NCBI RefSeq assembly: GCF_004005855.1
Contig: NZ_SACL01000003.1
Location: forward strand, 372,001 to 436,000
Direction of reading: 5' to 3'
DNA from: Rhodovarius crocodyli
GTDB taxonomy: Bacteria; Pseudomonadota; Alphaproteobacteria; Acetobacterales; Acetobacteraceae
Length of the DNA stretch: 64,000 nt
This document shows, one piece after another, positions 8,158-17,521 of this stretch (position 1 is its first letter; each line of letters opens with the position of its first letter). The position numbers were made by a program, and so were the translations under genes. Below the pieces are notes generated by a model. The model was not told where the DNA came from. It saw nothing but the letters and a program-made list of their open reading frames with translations, and ran no database searches.

Positions 8158-11100
8158 TGAGCTACCGCAAGAACCTGCTCTCCGCTGTGTTCGGCATGGC
8201 GATCGCCATGCCGGCGCTGGCGCAGCAAGACACGCGCGGCATCCAGGCCCTGCTGGACCAGGCGAATTACTGGCGCCTGCAGAACCGGCCGGAACTGGTG
8301 ATCCGCACACTGGAACGGGTTCTCGCGGTTGATCCCAACAACGCGGACGCCCTGGCGGGTGCCGCCCAGGCCCAGGCCCAGGTCGGCAACCGCTCGGCGG
8401 CCGAAGGCTATCTGGCGCGCCTGCGCCAGGCCGCCCCGCAGGACCCGCGCGTGAGCGAGACGGACATCAACGTCCGTGCCGCGACCGTCGACCAGGGCGC
8501 GTTGGCGGAAGCCCGTCGCCTTGGCAGCGCCGGCCGCACGGCCGAAGCCATCGCGCGCTATCGCGAGCTGTTCCGCGGCAACCAGCCGCCGGACAACTAC
8601 GCCGTCGAATACTACCAGACCCTCGCGGGCACCGAGGCCGGCTATACCGAGGCGCGGGACGGGCTGGGCCGGCTTGCCCGCCGCTACCCGACCGACCAGC
8701 GGCTGGGCCTGGCCTATGCCCAGGTGCTGACCTTCCGCGACGAAACGCGCGGCCAGGGTATCGATCGCCTGCGCGACCTCGCGCAGAACCCGGAGGTGAG
8801 CAACACCGCCGTGGCCGCATGGCGCCAGGCCGTGCTGTGGCAGGGCCCCAGCCGCGCGGCCGTGCCGCAGCTGGAAGCCTTCATGCAGCGCTTCCCGAAC
8901 GACACGGTGGTCGCGCAGCGGCTTGAGGAAGCCCGCACCAATCCGCAGGGCGGCCCGGACCCCGCATCCGAAGGCCGTATCCGCGCCTTCGAGAGCCTGC
9001 AGGCCGGCCGTACCGGCGATGCCATTCGCGGCTTCGAGCAGGCGGTGCAGACCAACCCGAACGACGCCGACGCGCTGGGCGGCCTCGGCATCGCGCGCCT
9101 GCGCCAGGGCCGCTTCGGTGAGGCCCGGCAGCTGCTGGAACGCGCCATCGCCGCCAACCCCGAAGGCCGCAGCCAGTGGGAGGACGCGCTGAACGGCGCC
9201 TCCTACGCCGCCGAGCTGGCGACTGCCCGCGCCGCACTGGCCCGTGGCGACCTGAACACGGCCGAGACCAACCTGCGCCGCGCCGTGAACCGCCAGACCG
9301 CCGACCGCGCCGATGCCGAGGCGCTGCTGGGCGACCTGGCGCTGCGCCGCGGTGACATGGCCGGTGCCGAGCAGCGCTATCGCGCCGCCCTGGCCCGTCG
9401 CCCGAACCTGGGTGCCGCCGCCTCCGGCCTGTTCGAGGTGCTGAACCAGCAGGGCCGCTTCGCCGAGGCCGAGCAGCTGCGCGCCCGCATGGGCGGCGCC
9501 TTCGGCGGCGGCAGCCCCGAGAGCCAGCGCGCCTACGCCCTGCGTGCCGAGGCCGCCCGCGCCGGCAACCCGGCCCAGGCCGCCCAGCTGCTGACCCAGG
9601 CCGTGCAGGCCGACCCCGCGAACCCCTGGGCGCGGCTCGACCTCGCGCGCATCTATGCCAGCGCCGGCCGTTCCGCCGAGGGCCGCCAGATCGCCGAGGG
9701 CCCGGCCCTCGCCGGCGGCGCCTCGCCCGACCAGCTGCATGCCGCGGCCCTGTACGCCAGCGACGACGGCCGCCCCGAGGACGTGCTGCGCTACCTTTCC
9801 GGCATTCCGGTGCGTCTGCGCAGCCCGGACATGAACCGGCTGCTGCAATCGGCCCGCACCGACCAGGAAGCCCGCCAGGCGACCGCGCTGTACCGCGCCG
9901 GCCGCCGGGGTGAGGCCCGGGCCGCGCTGACCGCCATCGCCTCGCGCCCCGATCCGTCGGGCGCTTCCGCCGCCGCGGCCATCCGCGCGATGGGCCGCGC
10001 GAACGACCGCGCGGGCGCGGCCGAGGCCGGCCGTGCCTATGTGGCCGCCAACCCCACGGCCGGTGCCCAGGCCCGCCTCGCGGTGGCCGGTGCCCTTCTC
10101 TCGGCCGGTGCCACCAATGAGGCGGCGGCCCTGTCGCGCAGCCTCGAAGTCGCGCCGAACCTCTCGGCCGAGGATCGCCGCCAGGCGGCCGCCCTCGCCA
10201 GCGGCCTCGCCATCCAGACCTCGGACCAGCTGAACCAGCGTGGCGACCAGGCCGCGGCCTTCGACGTGCTGGCCCCGGCTCTGCAGCGCGACCCCAGCTC
10301 GGTTCCCGCCAACCTGGCGCTGGCCCGCCTGTACCAGGGCGCCGGCCAGCCGCAGCAGGCCCGCCAGATCACCGAAGGCATCCTGCAGCGTGACCCGCGC
10401 AACATCGATGCGCGCGTCGGCGCCATCGAGGCCGCGATCGCCGCGCGCGACTTCTCCCGCGCCGAGGCGCTGCTGGTCGAAGCCCGCGCGCTGAACCCGA
10501 ACGACCCGCGCGTGGCCCTGACCGAGGCCCGCATCGCGCGCGCCTCCGGCAATTCCAGCCGCGCGTTGCGCGCCCTGGAACTGGCCGCGGAGCAGCGCCG
10601 CGCGCAGGGCGTGGTCGCCGATGTGCCCGCATCCCCCGAGGCCGCGGGCGGCTTCGACAACCCGTTCCGCCGCCTGTCGCGCGCCGGTGCCCTCGGCGGC
10701 GCCAGCATGGGCCAGTCCGACCCGCTCTCGAACGAGATCTCGCGCGAGCTGACCCAGGTGCGCGAGGAAACCGCCATGCGCATCCAGGGCGGCATGGGCT
10801 TCCGCAGCCGCTCCGGCTCCGCCGGTTTCGACCGCCTGGACGAGTATTCGGCGCCGATCGACGCCTCCTTCTCCATGCCGGGCGTCGGCGGCCGTACGAC
10901 CATCAGCGCCACGCCGGTCTCCATCAGCAGCGGCCAGCTGGACAGCTCCAGCGTCGATTCGCTGCGCCGCTACGGCTCCAACGCGCTCAGCCAGGACCTG
11001 CGTCAGCAGATCGGCTCCACCACGCAGCTGTCGGCCGCCACGCGCGACCGCTACGCGCCGCGTGACACCAGCGTCAGCGGTGCCAGCTTCGGCATCGCCT

Positions 11101-11912
11101 ATACGCGCGGGGCGTTCAGCGCCGATATCGGCACCTCGCCCATCGGTTTCCGGCGCCAGAACATACTGGGCGGCATCGAGATCGCGCCGGCCCTGTCCAA
11201 CAACTTCCGTATCCGCCTGATCGCGGAACAGCGCGCGGTGACGGACAGCCTGCTGTCTTGGTCGGGCGTGCGTGACCCGTATTCGGGCGCCACCTGGGGT
11301 GGCGTGGTCCGCTCCGGCGGGCGCGTCCAGCTTGAATACACCAATGGCCCGGTCGGCGTTTACATGCTGGGCGGCTACAGCACCTTCACCGGCACCGGCG
11401 TGGCGCGCAACAACCGCGTCGAGGCCGGCGTGGGCATGCAGTACACCGCATGGCGCCTGCCCAATGAGGAGCTGACCATCGGTGTCGACGGCGTGTTCTT
11501 CGCCTATGACAACAACCAGCGCCTGTTCACCCTGGGCAATGGCGGCTACTTCTCGCCGCAGTCCTACTTCGCGGTGAACATTCCGATCGACTGGCGCGCG
11601 CGTTCGGGCAACTTCGCCTGGCGCCTGGGCGGCACCATCGGCTACCAGTCCTTCCGCGAGGACGCCGCCAAGTTCTTCCCGCGTGACGCTGCCTTGCAGA
11701 CCGCGCTGGAACAGTCGCTCAGCGGCGATACCACGCTGCGCGCCATTCAGCCCGGCCAGTCCCAGTCCGGCATCACGGGTGGCGTGAGGGCGGATCTGGA
11801 ATATGCGATGACCCAAAGCTTGCGTGTCGGCGCTCTGCTCCGTTACGAGCGGACGGGCAACTGGGAGGAGGCCCGCGGCCTGCTCTACGCGCGCTATCGT
11901 TTCGATCGGTGA
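8157..11912 (+). CDS. bcsC: Cellulose synthase outer-membrane subunit BcsC (TPR plus beta-barrel)
   Basis: 1251 residues. A Sec signal peptide (residues 1-23, ending ALAQ) precedes about 800 residues of TPR-like helical repeats, for example around DPNNADALAGAAQAQAQVGN. The C-terminal part, from about residue 880, is rich in alternating aromatic/polar strands and ends YARYRFDR, as expected for the BCSC_C outer-membrane barrel. It exports the glucan across the outer membrane while the TPR scaffold spans the periplasm. The start ATG shares its A with the TGA of bcsAB (TGATG), which rejects the much longer in-frame extension to 8019. Confidence 0.95.
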   Translation: MSYRKNLLSAVFGMAIAMPALAQQDTRGIQALLDQANYWRLQNRPELVIRTLERVLAVDPNNADALAGAAQAQAQVGNRSAAEGYLARLRQAAPQDPRVSETDINVRAATVDQGALAEARRLGSAGRTAEAIARYRELFRGNQPPDNYAVEYYQTLAGTEAGYTEARDGLGRLARRYPTDQRLGLAYAQVLTFRDETRGQGIDRLRDLAQNPEVSNTAVAAWRQAVLWQGPSRAAVPQLEAFMQRFPNDTVVAQRLEEARTNPQGGPDPASEGRIRAFESLQAGRTGDAIRGFEQAVQTNPNDADALGGLGIARLRQGRFGEARQLLERAIAANPEGRSQWEDALNGASYAAELATARAALARGDLNTAETNLRRAVNRQTADRADAEALLGDLALRRGDMAGAEQRYRAALARRPNLGAAASGLFEVLNQQGRFAEAEQLRARMGGAFGGGSPESQRAYALRAEAARAGNPAQAAQLLTQAVQADPANPWARLDLARIYASAGRSAEGRQIAEGPALAGGASPDQLHAAALYASDDGRPEDVLRYLSGIPVRLRSPDMNRLLQSARTDQEARQATALYRAGRRGEARAALTAIASRPDPSGASAAAAIRAMGRANDRAGAAEAGRAYVAANPTAGAQARLAVAGALLSAGATNEAAALSRSLEVAPNLSAEDRRQAAALASGLAIQTSDQLNQRGDQAAAFDVLAPALQRDPSSVPANLALARLYQGAGQPQQARQITEGILQRDPRNIDARVGAIEAAIAARDFSRAEALLVEARALNPNDPRVALTEARIARASGNSSRALRALELAAEQRRAQGVVADVPASPEAAGGFDNPFRRLSRAGALGGASMGQSDPLSNEISRELTQVREETAMRIQGGMGFRSRSGSAGFDRLDEYSAPIDASFSMPGVGGRTTISATPVSISSGQLDSSSVDSLRRYGSNALSQDLRQQIGSTTQLSAATRDRYAPRDTSVSGASFGIAYTRGAFSADIGTSPIGFRRQNILGGIEIAPALSNNFRIRLIAEQRAVTDSLLSWSGVRDPYSGATWGGVVRSGGRVQLEYTNGPVGVYMLGGYSTFTGTGVARNNRVEAGVGMQYTAWRLPNEELTIGVDGVFFAYDNNQRLFTLGNGGYFSPQSYFAVNIPIDWRARSGNFAWRLGGTIGYQSFREDAAKFFPRDAALQTALEQSLSGDTTLRAIQPGQSQSGITGGVRADLEYAMTQSLRVGALLRYERTGNWEEARGLLYARYRFDR

Positions 11913-11919
11913 TGAGGGC

Positions 11920-12396
11920 ATGAGCGGACAACAGATCATGGACCCCAGCGCCATTTCCTACATGGCGCGCCGGGGCGTCGCCCCCCAGTGGCGCGGCTTC
12001 CTGCGCGCGCTGGTCGAGACGCTGGACACCCATCTGGACGCGGCGGGCCGTGACGCGCTGCTGCGCGCCGTGGGCGGCCGCATGGCGCAGCTGGCGGCCA
12101 TTCCCGCCTGCGGCACGCTGGCCGAGCTCGAAACCCGCATAAACGACGTGCTGGCCGCGGCGGACTGGGGTTATGCGCAGATCTCGCTGGATGCGCAGGC
12201 CAAGGCGATGTTCATCGCCCATCATGCCGCACCTGCCGTCTCCACCTATCACGACGCCCAGGGCGCCTGGGTGGGTGCGGTGCTGGAGGGTCTGTACGCC
12301 GGCTGGCTGGCGACCCAGCCCGGCGCCGAGGGCGGTGTTTCCGTGAAGGTGCAGCCCGGCGGCGGCGGGGCCATCACCCTGCGCTACGGCAAGTAA
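11920..12396 (+). CDS. bcsD: Cellulose synthase subunit D (crystallinity scaffold)
   Basis: 158 residues, close to the 156 of AxceSD. The C-terminal VLEGLYAGWLATQPGA closely resembles the corresponding AxceSD segment, and the central WGYAQISLDAQAKAM matches the WGYVKLDLLAEEQAM region. BcsD forms oligomeric rings that align synthase complexes and promote crystalline cellulose, and in characterised species it pairs with proline-rich partners. ATG 11920 lies 7 bases after the bcsC stop with TGAGGG upstream. Last gene of the operon; a GC hairpin follows immediately. Confidence 0.93.
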   Translation: MSGQQIMDPSAISYMARRGVAPQWRGFLRALVETLDTHLDAAGRDALLRAVGGRMAQLAAIPACGTLAELETRINDVLAAADWGYAQISLDAQAKAMFIAHHAAPAVSTYHDAQGAWVGAVLEGLYAGWLATQPGAEGGVSVKVQPGGGGAITLRYGK

Positions 12397-12411
12397 GGGG
12401 GCAAAGCCCCC
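12397..12411. terminator. Short GC hairpin between convergent bcsD and GNAT genes
   Basis: GGGGGC-AAA-GCCCCC begins directly after the bcsD TAA and reaches the GNAT stop codon. There is no U-run on either strand, so intrinsic termination is uncertain. The same GGGGCaaaGCCCC module recurs at 33899 and, with variant loops, at other gene ends in this window. Confidence 0.4.
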
Positions 12412-12932
12412 TATTCCGGCACGCTGCGGTCGGACTCGCCCAAGGGGCGCTGCATCAGCACCACATCGACCCAGCGGTTGAACTTCATGCCCACCGCGCG
12501 CAGCACGCCCACCTGGCGGAAGCCCAGCGACAGGTGCAGGCCGATGGACCCCACATTCTCACTGTCGCCGATCACGGCGATCATCTGCCGGAAGCCCTGG
12601 AGGGCGGCGCGCTCCAGCAACGCCGCCACCAGCGCCTTGCCCACGCCCTGGCCGCGCACGTCGTCGCGGACATAGATGCTGTCCTCGGCCGCGAAGCGAT
12701 AGGCGCTGCGGTCGCGGTACTGGGCGTAATAGCCATAGCCCGCGATGTTGCCGAATTCGTCCTCGGCCACCAGCCAGGCGCTGCCGGCCTGCTGCACCTT
12801 GGTCATGCGCCCCGCGAGCTCCGAGGCGGTGGGTGCCTCCTCCTCGAAGGTGCCGGTGCCCTTGGCGACATGATGGGCATAGATGGCGGCGATGGAGGGG
12901 ATGTCGGACGGGACGGCATCACGGATCTTCAC
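12411..12932 (-). CDS. GNAT family N-acetyltransferase, phosphinothricin-acetyltransferase-like
   Basis: 173 residues. It begins with a GTG whose sequence overlaps the upstream amidase stop (GTGA), so the two genes are translationally coupled. The start KIRDAVPSDIPSIAAIYAHH, the FEEEAPT segment and the acetyl-CoA loop RGQGVGKALV (about residues 94-103) are typical of the PAT/Bar/YncA subgroup, which acetylates small amino-acid-like amines or methionine derivatives. The true substrate is unknown. Cytosolic, no membrane segments. Confidence 0.85.
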   Translation of the reverse strand: MKIRDAVPSDIPSIAAIYAHHVAKGTGTFEEEAPTASELAGRMTKVQQAGSAWLVAEDEFGNIAGYGYYAQYRDRSAYRFAAEDSIYVRDDVRGQGVGKALVAALLERAALQGFRQMIAVIGDSENVGSIGLHLSLGFRQVGVLRAVGMKFNRWVDVVLMQRPLGESDRSVPE

Positions 12933-14131
12933 AGGCCAAGCTCCTCGGCGACCTTCACGGCAAGACGCATCAGCATACGGTCCCGCCCGGCGGCCGCCAC
13001 CAGGGAAAAGCCGACGGGCGCGCCGTTGACCACGGCGGCGGGGATCGAGACCTCCGCCAGCCCGCCCAGGCCCGAGATCGCCGTGGCGCCCATGGTCTGC
13101 TCGCGCACGGCGTTCTGCTCCGCCTGGTCGGCCATCAGCCTGGGCGCCGGCACCGGGGATGTGGGATAGGCCAGCACGGCGCCGCCCTGAAGCAGGCTGC
13201 GCATCCGGTGCTGGAAGCGGCGGCGGAATACGCGGCCGGCCGCGGCCTTCTCGGCGGGCATGGTGCGTGCGCCTTCGAAGCGTTCACCCACGCCGGGGCC
13301 GAACTGCGGCTGTGTGCGGGTGACCCACCCGCCCAGCGTGGCCCAGGCCTCCTCCGCCTGCATGCAGCGGAAATTCTCGTACAGGGTATGCAGGCCTTCG
13401 GGCGCCAGCTCCATCCGCATGGCGGTGCCCATGACGCGCTGCGTCGCCTCCAGCGCGGGCAGCATGGCGCGTGCCACGGCCGGGTCGCAGTTGATCCAGA
13501 CTTCCTCGGGCTTCAGCAGCGGGCCGGCGGGCAGGCAGTCGGGGCCGCCCGGCTCGAAGGGCAGCAGCTGCTCGCCCACCAGCAGCAGGGTGCGCGCATC
13601 GGCCGCGAACCAGCCCGGCGTGTCGAAGCTGGGGCCGAGCGCGCAGGTGCCGGCCAGGGTGATGGCACCCCAGCTCGGGCGGATGCCGAACACGCCGCAG
13701 TAGCTGGCCGGGATGCGCACGGAACCGCCGGTGTCGCTGCCCATGGCGAAATCGACCAGCCCTGCCGCCACCGCCGCGGCGCTGCCGCAGGAGGAACCGC
13801 CGGGAAAACGGTCCGGCGCCTTGGGGTTGGTGGGCGTGCCGTGCCAGACATTCTCGCCCGTCAGCCCATAGGCGAGCTCGACCGTCTTGGTCTTGCCGGC
13901 CAGCGTGGCGCCGGCCTCCAGCAGGGTGGTGACGATGGGGGAGGTGCCTGCCGCGACCCCATGGGTGCGGGCCCACTCGGGATGGCCATAGCTGGTGACG
14001 TGCCCGGCCACGTCATAAAGATCCTTCACCGCGAAGGTGAGGCCGGCGAGGGGGCCGCTCTCTGCCCCCTTCACCATTGCCCTGGGCCCCGGAATGAAGG
14101 GACTCGTGGCGTCGTCGCTCATCTTGTCCAT
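12929..14131 (-). CDS. Amidase signature family hydrolase
   Basis: 400 residues. The Ser-cisSer-Lys triad is visible: Lys36 in FAVKDLYD, Ser113 in PGGSSCGSA and Ser137 in GSDTGGSVR. It hydrolyses a carboxamide; the substrate is not evident. Short for the family (usually 450-500), so the C-terminal cap is reduced. ATG 14131 is used here; an ATG at 14122 is also possible. Coupled to the downstream GNAT gene, so amide hydrolysis and N-acetylation may handle the same compound class. Confidence 0.88.
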   Translation of the reverse strand: MDKMSDDATSPFIPGPRAMVKGAESGPLAGLTFAVKDLYDVAGHVTSYGHPEWARTHGVAAGTSPIVTTLLEAGATLAGKTKTVELAYGLTGENVWHGTPTNPKAPDRFPGGSSCGSAAAVAAGLVDFAMGSDTGGSVRIPASYCGVFGIRPSWGAITLAGTCALGPSFDTPGWFAADARTLLLVGEQLLPFEPGGPDCLPAGPLLKPEEVWINCDPAVARAMLPALEATQRVMGTAMRMELAPEGLHTLYENFRCMQAEEAWATLGGWVTRTQPQFGPGVGERFEGARTMPAEKAAAGRVFRRRFQHRMRSLLQGGAVLAYPTSPVPAPRLMADQAEQNAVREQTMGATAISGLGGLAEVSIPAAVVNGAPVGFSLVAAAGRDRMLMRLAVKVAEELGL

Positions 14132-14145
14132 CTCGCTGGGGTCCT

Positions 14146-14170
14146 CATGCCGATCGTAACGACCGGCATG
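14146..14170. promoter_or_regulatory. Inverted repeat upstream of the amidase-GNAT pair
   Basis: CATGCCG at 14146-14152 is the reverse complement of CGGCATG at 14164-14170, separated by 11 bases, just before the amidase start. It could be an operator or a leader hairpin, and nothing further identifies it. Confidence 0.3.
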
Positions 14171-14206
14171 TTAGACCGAGCGGACAGCTTGGGAAGCCGC
14201 CCCGCC

Positions 14207-15598
14207 TCAGCGGGCGCGAAGAAGTTCCGGCACCGAAAGCAGCAGGAACTCATTGTCGTCCGCGCGGAACACGTGGCGGCCGGCCGAGAAGGGCAGGTTG
14301 TTGTCGTTGCCGACGATGATGTGCTCGGCATCGACCATGGCCACGTTCTCGATGGTGAAGAACGGGAAGGTCAGGCGGCCGGCCGGGGCGTTGGCCGGCA
14401 GGTCGCCACGCTGGCGGGCCAGGTTCTCGGGGTCCTGGATGTTCATCAGGTCGATGTGGGCGATCTTGCGCACATAGCCCTCGGCATCGGCCGCGCCCAG
14501 GTCGATCAGGTAGATGCGCTTGAAGCGGGCGGGGTTCACGAAGCAGGGGTTCTGCTCGCTGGGCTGCTGGCCCTGGGCGCAGGCGCGGCCCGGGTCGCCC
14601 TGGCCGTCGTCACGCTCGATGACCAGCGCGCGGCGGTCGTCGATCATGTTGAAGTCGCCGATGGCGGTGGCACCCTGCTCCAGGCGATAGCGCAGGTGGC
14701 GGCCGGTCCAGCGGCCGCCCGGCACGTCGAACTCGATCATGCGGATGAAGCGGCCCTCGGCGTCGGCGGTGCCGGGGTTGAACAGGGGCTGTTCCAGCAG
14801 CGCCCACAGGCGGTTGCCGTCCGGGGTCTGGGCCATGCCCTCGTAGCCGCCCGAGCGGCGGGCGCGGAAGCGGTTGGTGGCCGCGGGCGTGGCGGGCAGG
14901 GCGTGGGCGGGGTTGTCCGGGCCCTGGATGACCTCATCGCCCAGGCGCGTCTCGATCAGGCGGATCACCCGGCCTTCGCGGCTGACATGCACCAGGAAGG
15001 GGCCGAACTCCTCACCCAGCATGAAGCTGCCGTCGGCCAGGGGCTGGATGCTCTCCAGGTCCAGGTCGGCGCCCGTCAGGTAGCGGCGCTCGGTGCCCTC
15101 GGTGACGATGCGGAAGGGCAGGCGGCGATCCGGGTCGGAGACGAACACCGTCTCCAGCATCTCGATGCGGCCGGTCTGCCAGTCGGGGCGGAAGCGGTGC
15201 AGCATCAGCATCGCGTCGGAGGAGTTGCGCGCCGCGCCGAAGCCGTTGTCGGACAGCGACCACCAGGTGCCGGCCGCGCCGCGCACCGGCGCGATGCCCG
15301 AGAAGCCCTGGACCGGCTGGCCGATGAAGGGCAGCGACAGGCCGGTGTTGCGGTTGCCATAGGCCGGGCCGGTGTTGCCGGGGATGCTGCCGATCGCGTC
15401 GGTGCGCAGGTTGCCCGCACCCGTGAAGCGGCCGGAGACGAGGAAGTCACGCGGGGCGTCGGAGGGCGGCAGGATGAAGGTGGCGGCCGGCAGGATGGCG
15501 TGGCCCGCGAGCCGGGCGGGCATCTGCTGGTCGGCGCGGGCGGGACCGGCGGCGGTGATGGCGAGGGCCGCGACGGCGGCGAGCAATGAGGCGCGCAT
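14207..15598 (-). CDS. Secreted esterase-like protein of the phytase-like domain family
   Basis: 463 residues from ATG 15598 with a signal peptide (MRASLLAAVAALAITAAGPARA). An ATG at 15628 would add 10 residues before it. The mature protein has the phytase-like beta-propeller style of PF13449: GNTGLSLPFIGQPVQGFSGI, WWSLSDNGFG, GEEFGPFLVHV and NPARFKRIYLIDL. Family members are called 'esterase-like activity of phytase' proteins; few have been tested. Probably periplasmic or exported. Divergent from the solute-binding protein at 15804 with a 205-base gap. Confidence 0.8.
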   Translation of the reverse strand: MRASLLAAVAALAITAAGPARADQQMPARLAGHAILPAATFILPPSDAPRDFLVSGRFTGAGNLRTDAIGSIPGNTGPAYGNRNTGLSLPFIGQPVQGFSGIAPVRGAAGTWWSLSDNGFGAARNSSDAMLMLHRFRPDWQTGRIEMLETVFVSDPDRRLPFRIVTEGTERRYLTGADLDLESIQPLADGSFMLGEEFGPFLVHVSREGRVIRLIETRLGDEVIQGPDNPAHALPATPAATNRFRARRSGGYEGMAQTPDGNRLWALLEQPLFNPGTADAEGRFIRMIEFDVPGGRWTGRHLRYRLEQGATAIGDFNMIDDRRALVIERDDGQGDPGRACAQGQQPSEQNPCFVNPARFKRIYLIDLGAADAEGYVRKIAHIDLMNIQDPENLARQRGDLPANAPAGRLTFPFFTIENVAMVDAEHIIVGNDNNLPFSAGRHVFRADDNEFLLLSVPELLRAR

Positions 15599-15803
15599 GA
15601 GTTGGCTCCGAAATGACTGAGCGCGCATTACCGATCCGTCATGACGACTGCTTGTCGGATCGATGACGGTTCGATGGATCGGGCAACCTGTGCCCGGGGC
15701 TTGGGCAGGCGCGGTGCGGCGGGCGCCGATTCCCGGCCTTGGTGCGTTGCGGCCGGGCAGGGCTTCGCGCGAGCCTCCGGACCCGGAAGTGGAGACATAC
15801 CGG

Positions 15804-17411
15804 ATGAACCGCCGTGACATGCTGATGGGGGGCGCCGCTCTCGCTGCCGCCCCGCTCGCCCAGGCCGCTGCCCAGCCCGCCGCCGCCGCGAATACGCTGC
15901 GCGTGGCCATGACCGTGGCCGACATCCCGCTGATCACGGGCCAGCCGAGCCAGGGCGCGGAGGGCAACCGCTTCGGCGGCATCACCGTCTATGATCCGCT
16001 GATCTCGTGGGACCTGGCGCATTCCGACCGCGCCGCCGCGCTGAAGCCCGGCCTGGCCGAGGCCTGGTCGGTGGCCGATGACGGCAAGACCTGGACCTTC
16101 CGCCTGCGTTCCGGCGTGCGCTTCCATGACGGCAGCCTGTTCGACGCCGAATCGGTCGCCTTCAACCTGGGCAAGCTGCTGGACCGTGACGCGCCGCAGT
16201 TCGACCGCATGCAGTCCGCCCAGGGCAGCCTGTACACCAGCAACATCGCCCGCTGGCGGGTGAAGGATGCCTCGACCATCGAGATCGAGACCAAGACGGT
16301 GGATGCCGTCTTCCCCTATCTGATGGTGAACGTGTTCATGTCCTCTCCCGCGCGCTGGCGTGAGCTGGGGCAGAACTGGGAACGCGTGGCGACCCAGCCC
16401 AGCGGCACCGGCCCCTATGTGGTCGAGCGCGTGGTGGCGCGTGAGAGGCTGGAGGCGCGCCGCTTCGCCGACCATTGGAACGAGGCCCGCCGTGCGAAGC
16501 ATGAGCGCCTGTCGCTGATCCCGATGCCGGATGCGCTGACGCGCGTGGCGGCCCTGCTGTCCGGCCAGGTCGATTTCGTGGAGGCCCCGCCGCCCGACGC
16601 CGTGCCGCGCCTGCGCGCCGCCGGCCATCAGGTGGTGACCAACGCCTATCCGCATATCTGGTGCCACCAGCTGTCCATGCTGCCGGACAGCCCGTTCCGC
16701 GACGTGCGGGTGCGCCAGGCCGCGAACCTGGCGATCAACCGCCCGGCCATGGTGCAGATGCTGGGCGGGCTGGCCATCGCCGCCAAGGGCATGGTGAACG
16801 AGAACCACCCCTGGTTCGGCGCGCCCAACTTCAAGATCGAATACGATCCGGACAAGGCCAAGCGCCTGCTGGCCGAGGCCGGCTATGGCCCGCGCAACCC
16901 GGTGCGGACCAAGTTCATCATCGCGCCCTCGGGCTCCGGCCAGATGCAGCCGCTGCCGATGAACGAGGCGATCCAGCAGGATTTCCGCGCCGTCGGCATC
17001 GAGCTGGAGTTCGAGGTGATGGATTGGGAGGCACTGCGCGCCCGCCGCCGTGCCTCGGCCGAGGCGCCGGAGAACCGCGGCATGCACGGCATCAACAATT
17101 CCTGGGGTTTCTGGGACCCGGATATCGGCCTGCTGGGCCCGGCCTATGGCCGCGGCCGCGTGGTGGGCGGCTTCAACTGGGGCAACTACCAGGACCCGGT
17201 GGCCGACGACCTGTGCGAGGCCGCGCGCCGCACCTTCGACGTGAACGCGCAGAACGCCATCCTGGCGCAGCTGCACAGCCGGCTGGTGGACCAGGCCATG
17301 TGGCTGTGGGTGGTGCATGACGTGAACCCGCGCGGGCTGGCGCGGCGGGTGCGGAACTTCACCCAGGCGCAGAGCTGGTACCAGGATCTGACGCCGATAA
17401 CCTTGTCCTAG
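15804..17411 (+). CDS. ABC transporter substrate-binding protein, family 5 (peptide/opine/nickel type), orphan
   Basis: 535 residues from ATG 15804 (GGAG about 10 bases upstream). A signal region with MNRRDMLMG and an Ala-rich core suggests Tat export. Family 5 features include LRVAMTVADIP, FRLRSGVRFHDGS and PSGTGPYVVERVV. No permease or ATPase lies nearby, so it must share a transporter encoded elsewhere. Its N- and C-termini (LWVVHDVNPRGLARRVRNF, AQSWYQDLTPIT) are very close to those of the protein at 27220, marking the two as paralogues. Confidence 0.9.
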   Translation: MNRRDMLMGGAALAAAPLAQAAAQPAAAANTLRVAMTVADIPLITGQPSQGAEGNRFGGITVYDPLISWDLAHSDRAAALKPGLAEAWSVADDGKTWTFRLRSGVRFHDGSLFDAESVAFNLGKLLDRDAPQFDRMQSAQGSLYTSNIARWRVKDASTIEIETKTVDAVFPYLMVNVFMSSPARWRELGQNWERVATQPSGTGPYVVERVVARERLEARRFADHWNEARRAKHERLSLIPMPDALTRVAALLSGQVDFVEAPPPDAVPRLRAAGHQVVTNAYPHIWCHQLSMLPDSPFRDVRVRQAANLAINRPAMVQMLGGLAIAAKGMVNENHPWFGAPNFKIEYDPDKAKRLLAEAGYGPRNPVRTKFIIAPSGSGQMQPLPMNEAIQQDFRAVGIELEFEVMDWEALRARRRASAEAPENRGMHGINNSWGFWDPDIGLLGPAYGRGRVVGGFNWGNYQDPVADDLCEAARRTFDVNAQNAILAQLHSRLVDQAMWLWVVHDVNPRGLARRVRNFTQAQSWYQDLTPITLS

Positions 17412-17521
17412 CCCTCAAACGCCGGGCGGCGGCGTCCGCCGCCTTGGCTTACGGCGCGCGGCTGGTTCGCCCGGCCGCGCTGCCTGATGGGCGCCGCCGG
17501 CCGCTGTGCGGCCGGGAGGGG

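Noticed and set aside
3718-8310. 1530-codon open frame antisense to bcsAB
   Set aside because: Its product is low-complexity His/Arg/Gln/Ala sequence without any domain; long antisense frames arise from codon bias in GC-rich genes, and the plus-strand frame encodes BcsAB with all catalytic motifs.
8103-11954. 1283-codon open frame antisense to bcsC
   Set aside because: Same GC-bias artefact opposite a convincing TPR/barrel protein.
12833-15589. 918-codon plus-strand frame across the amidase and phytase-like genes
   Set aside because: Composition typical of an antisense shadow (Gly/Ala/His/Arg repeats); spans two unrelated real genes on the other strand.
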